Assembly (NCBI RefSeq): GCF_000024205.1
Contig: NC_013216.1
Coordinates: 2,666,001 to 2,730,000 of the forward strand
Direction of reading: 5' to 3'
Source of the DNA: Desulfofarcimen acetoxidans DSM 771
GTDB taxonomy: Bacteria; Bacillota; Desulfotomaculia; Desulfotomaculales; Desulfofarciminaceae
DNA length: 64,000 nt
In this document: positions 63,086-64,000 of the stretch, piece by piece
Layout of the letters: every line of letters begins with the position of its first letter
Position numbering within the stretch: position 1 is the stretch's first letter
Made by a program: the position numbers and the translations under genes
Notes under the pieces: generated by a model
What the model saw: only the letters and a program-made list of their open reading frames with translations
Told to the model about the DNA's origin: nothing
Database searches by the model: none

Positions 63086-64000
63086 TTGTCAAGCCCCCAA
63101 CAACCTAGTGTTCCACTCAGTGATGATTATTTAATAGCTATTTATCTTCGTGTTTCTTCTGATGAACAGGCTAAAAGTCAACAGGGCTTGCAAGGTCAGC
63201 TATATTCTTGTGAAGATTTTATCAGAAATAAATTTCCCAACTCAAAAATAATTGAAGTTTATTCTGATGAAGGTATTTCGGCGGATAAGACTGAAATACA
63301 TGAACGATACGAATTAGCACGTATGTTGGTAAATGCTCGAAAAGGATTATTCAATACGATAGTAGTATTTAAACAGGATAGAATAGCTCGTAATAATTTA
63401 CAATGTGAATTTATTTGCAATCAATTAGATTTAATTTCCGTACCGATATGGGAAGCTGATAATAGTAAAAAATTGAATCAGGCCTCACCCCAGGATAAAT
63501 TTTTTCGTCAACTATTGGCTTCATTTGCTGAACTGGAAGTTGAAAACACCAGAACTCGTATTAAAGCAACAAAAAAGGGGCAAAAGGCTGCCGGACAATT
63601 TTCCGGAGGTGATTTACCATACGGTTTTAGATGGGATAAAGATAACAAAAAAATCATTGAGGTTGATGATGAAATAAGGATATGGCTTCAGATTATTTAT
63701 AAATATCTTGTTGAAAACAAAGGCTCTGTAGTTATTTCAAATGAACTAAATAAGGCAGGAATACAATTTAGGACCGGTCACAAAACAAGAAATGGCTCTG
63801 AGTTTTCCAAATGGGATAAAAACAATGTTCTAAGCTTGCTTAGAAATCCAATACTAACTGGGCACCTGCCCAATAATGTATTAAACCGATATGTAGATGC
63901 GGACGGAAAACGTCGAGTATCAAAAGTTAAGCCAAGAAATATTGTACTGCAAAAAACACCTTTGTTAAGGGAAATAATTCCCTTGGACTTATGGTACCGA
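63086..64000 (+). CDS. large serine recombinase, runs off the window
   Basis: 305 codons visible with no stop, starting at TTG 63086 after GGAGGGAGAACG. The resolvase domain has AIYLRVSSDEQAKSQQG with catalytic Ser near residue 25, and DRIARN (about 122-127). The recombinase domain follows (GGDLPYGFRWD, ISNELNKAGI, VLSLLRNPILTG). Such enzymes integrate phages and conjugative elements at specific att sites. It is intact so far, unlike the two relics at 16.6 and 23.2 kb, so it probably belongs to a live element beyond 64 kb. Confidence 0.92.
   Translation, partial: MSSPQQPSVPLSDDYLIAIYLRVSSDEQAKSQQGLQGQLYSCEDFIRNKFPNSKIIEVYSDEGISADKTEIHERYELARMLVNARKGLFNTIVVFKQDRIARNNLQCEFICNQLDLISVPIWEADNSKKLNQASPQDKFFRQLLASFAELEVENTRTRIKATKKGQKAAGQFSGGDLPYGFRWDKDNKKIIEVDDEIRIWLQIIYKYLVENKGSVVISNELNKAGIQFRTGHKTRNGSEFSKWDKNNVLSLLRNPILTGHLPNNVLNRYVDADGKRRVSKVKPRNIVLQKTPLLREIIPLDLWYR

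Noticed and set aside
1-64000. A new anti-phage defence system
   Set aside because: Candidates such as the NTase-NUDIX pair and the MT-A70 fragment lack the effector or toxin partners needed to support such a claim.

Overview
The window looks like AT-rich DNA from a spore-forming, anaerobic member of the Firmicutes, close to the Desulfotomaculum/Pelotomaculum type of clostridia. This is inferred from a GerAB germination permease, several DUF3231 proteins, a SigV/RsiV pair, a T-box leader, strong GGAGG ribosome binding sites, and a CooC-type ATPase (carbon monoxide dehydrogenase maturation) that has been broken. The dominant theme is genome flux: insertion sequences, decayed recombinases, gene fragments and repeated tRNA 3'-end remnants fill the first 50 kb. 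The last 14 kb is calmer.

Layout. 0-0.7 kb: right end of an IS630-type element. 0.8-9.8 kb: a minus-strand conjugation operon whose order (TcpC, TcpD-like, TcpE, TcpF/VirB4, TcpH-like) resembles the clostridial tcp locus. It lacks relaxase, coupling protein and integrase here, and one of its genes is split by an IS630 element. 10-14 kb: an IS4/IS50-type element and an IS1634-type element. 14.5, 20.7, 26.7 and 47.7 kb: four direct repeats of the 3' end of a leucine-type tRNA, which cut the region into stacked islands. Island 1 (14.5-20.7) carries a DUF2089/SHOCT/YvlD envelope operon, a T-box-led but broken threonine dehydratase fused to a recombinase relic, and an ogt-alkA alkylation repair operon. 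Island 2 (20.7-26.7) carries a diguanylate cyclase, an acetyltransferase with a leader-peptide region and a gene split by the second copy of the same IS630. Island 3 (26.7-47.7) is rich in metal and stress functions: MerR/YnfA modules, DUF3231 paralogues, a TetR-linked P1B ATPase, TauE/SafE-DUF3786, MarR, ArsM-ArsR, a DUF362 ferredoxin protein and another MerR.

47.9-63 kb holds more ordinary genes: NUDIX plus nucleotidyltransferase, a CGGC protein, a CZB-type soluble chemoreceptor, an orphan GerAB, a PAS histidine kinase, DUF1697, a NodB-type deacetylase, and SigV-RsiV with a lipoprotein. The deacetylase beside SigV-RsiV suggests a lysozyme/cell-wall response. At 63.1 kb a large serine recombinase begins and runs off the window, probably the integrase of the next mobile element.

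Three IS insertions (7.5, 24.6 and 31.7 kb) can be removed on paper, with one copy of the target duplication, to give an uninterrupted longer reading frame. Several other frames are broken exactly at A7 tracts. I did not find a convincing new multi-gene defence or biosynthetic system. The most unusual structures are the repeated tRNA-remnant/terminator modules, the A7 frameshift set, the tandem YnfA pair, and the terminator placed inside the conjugation operon.
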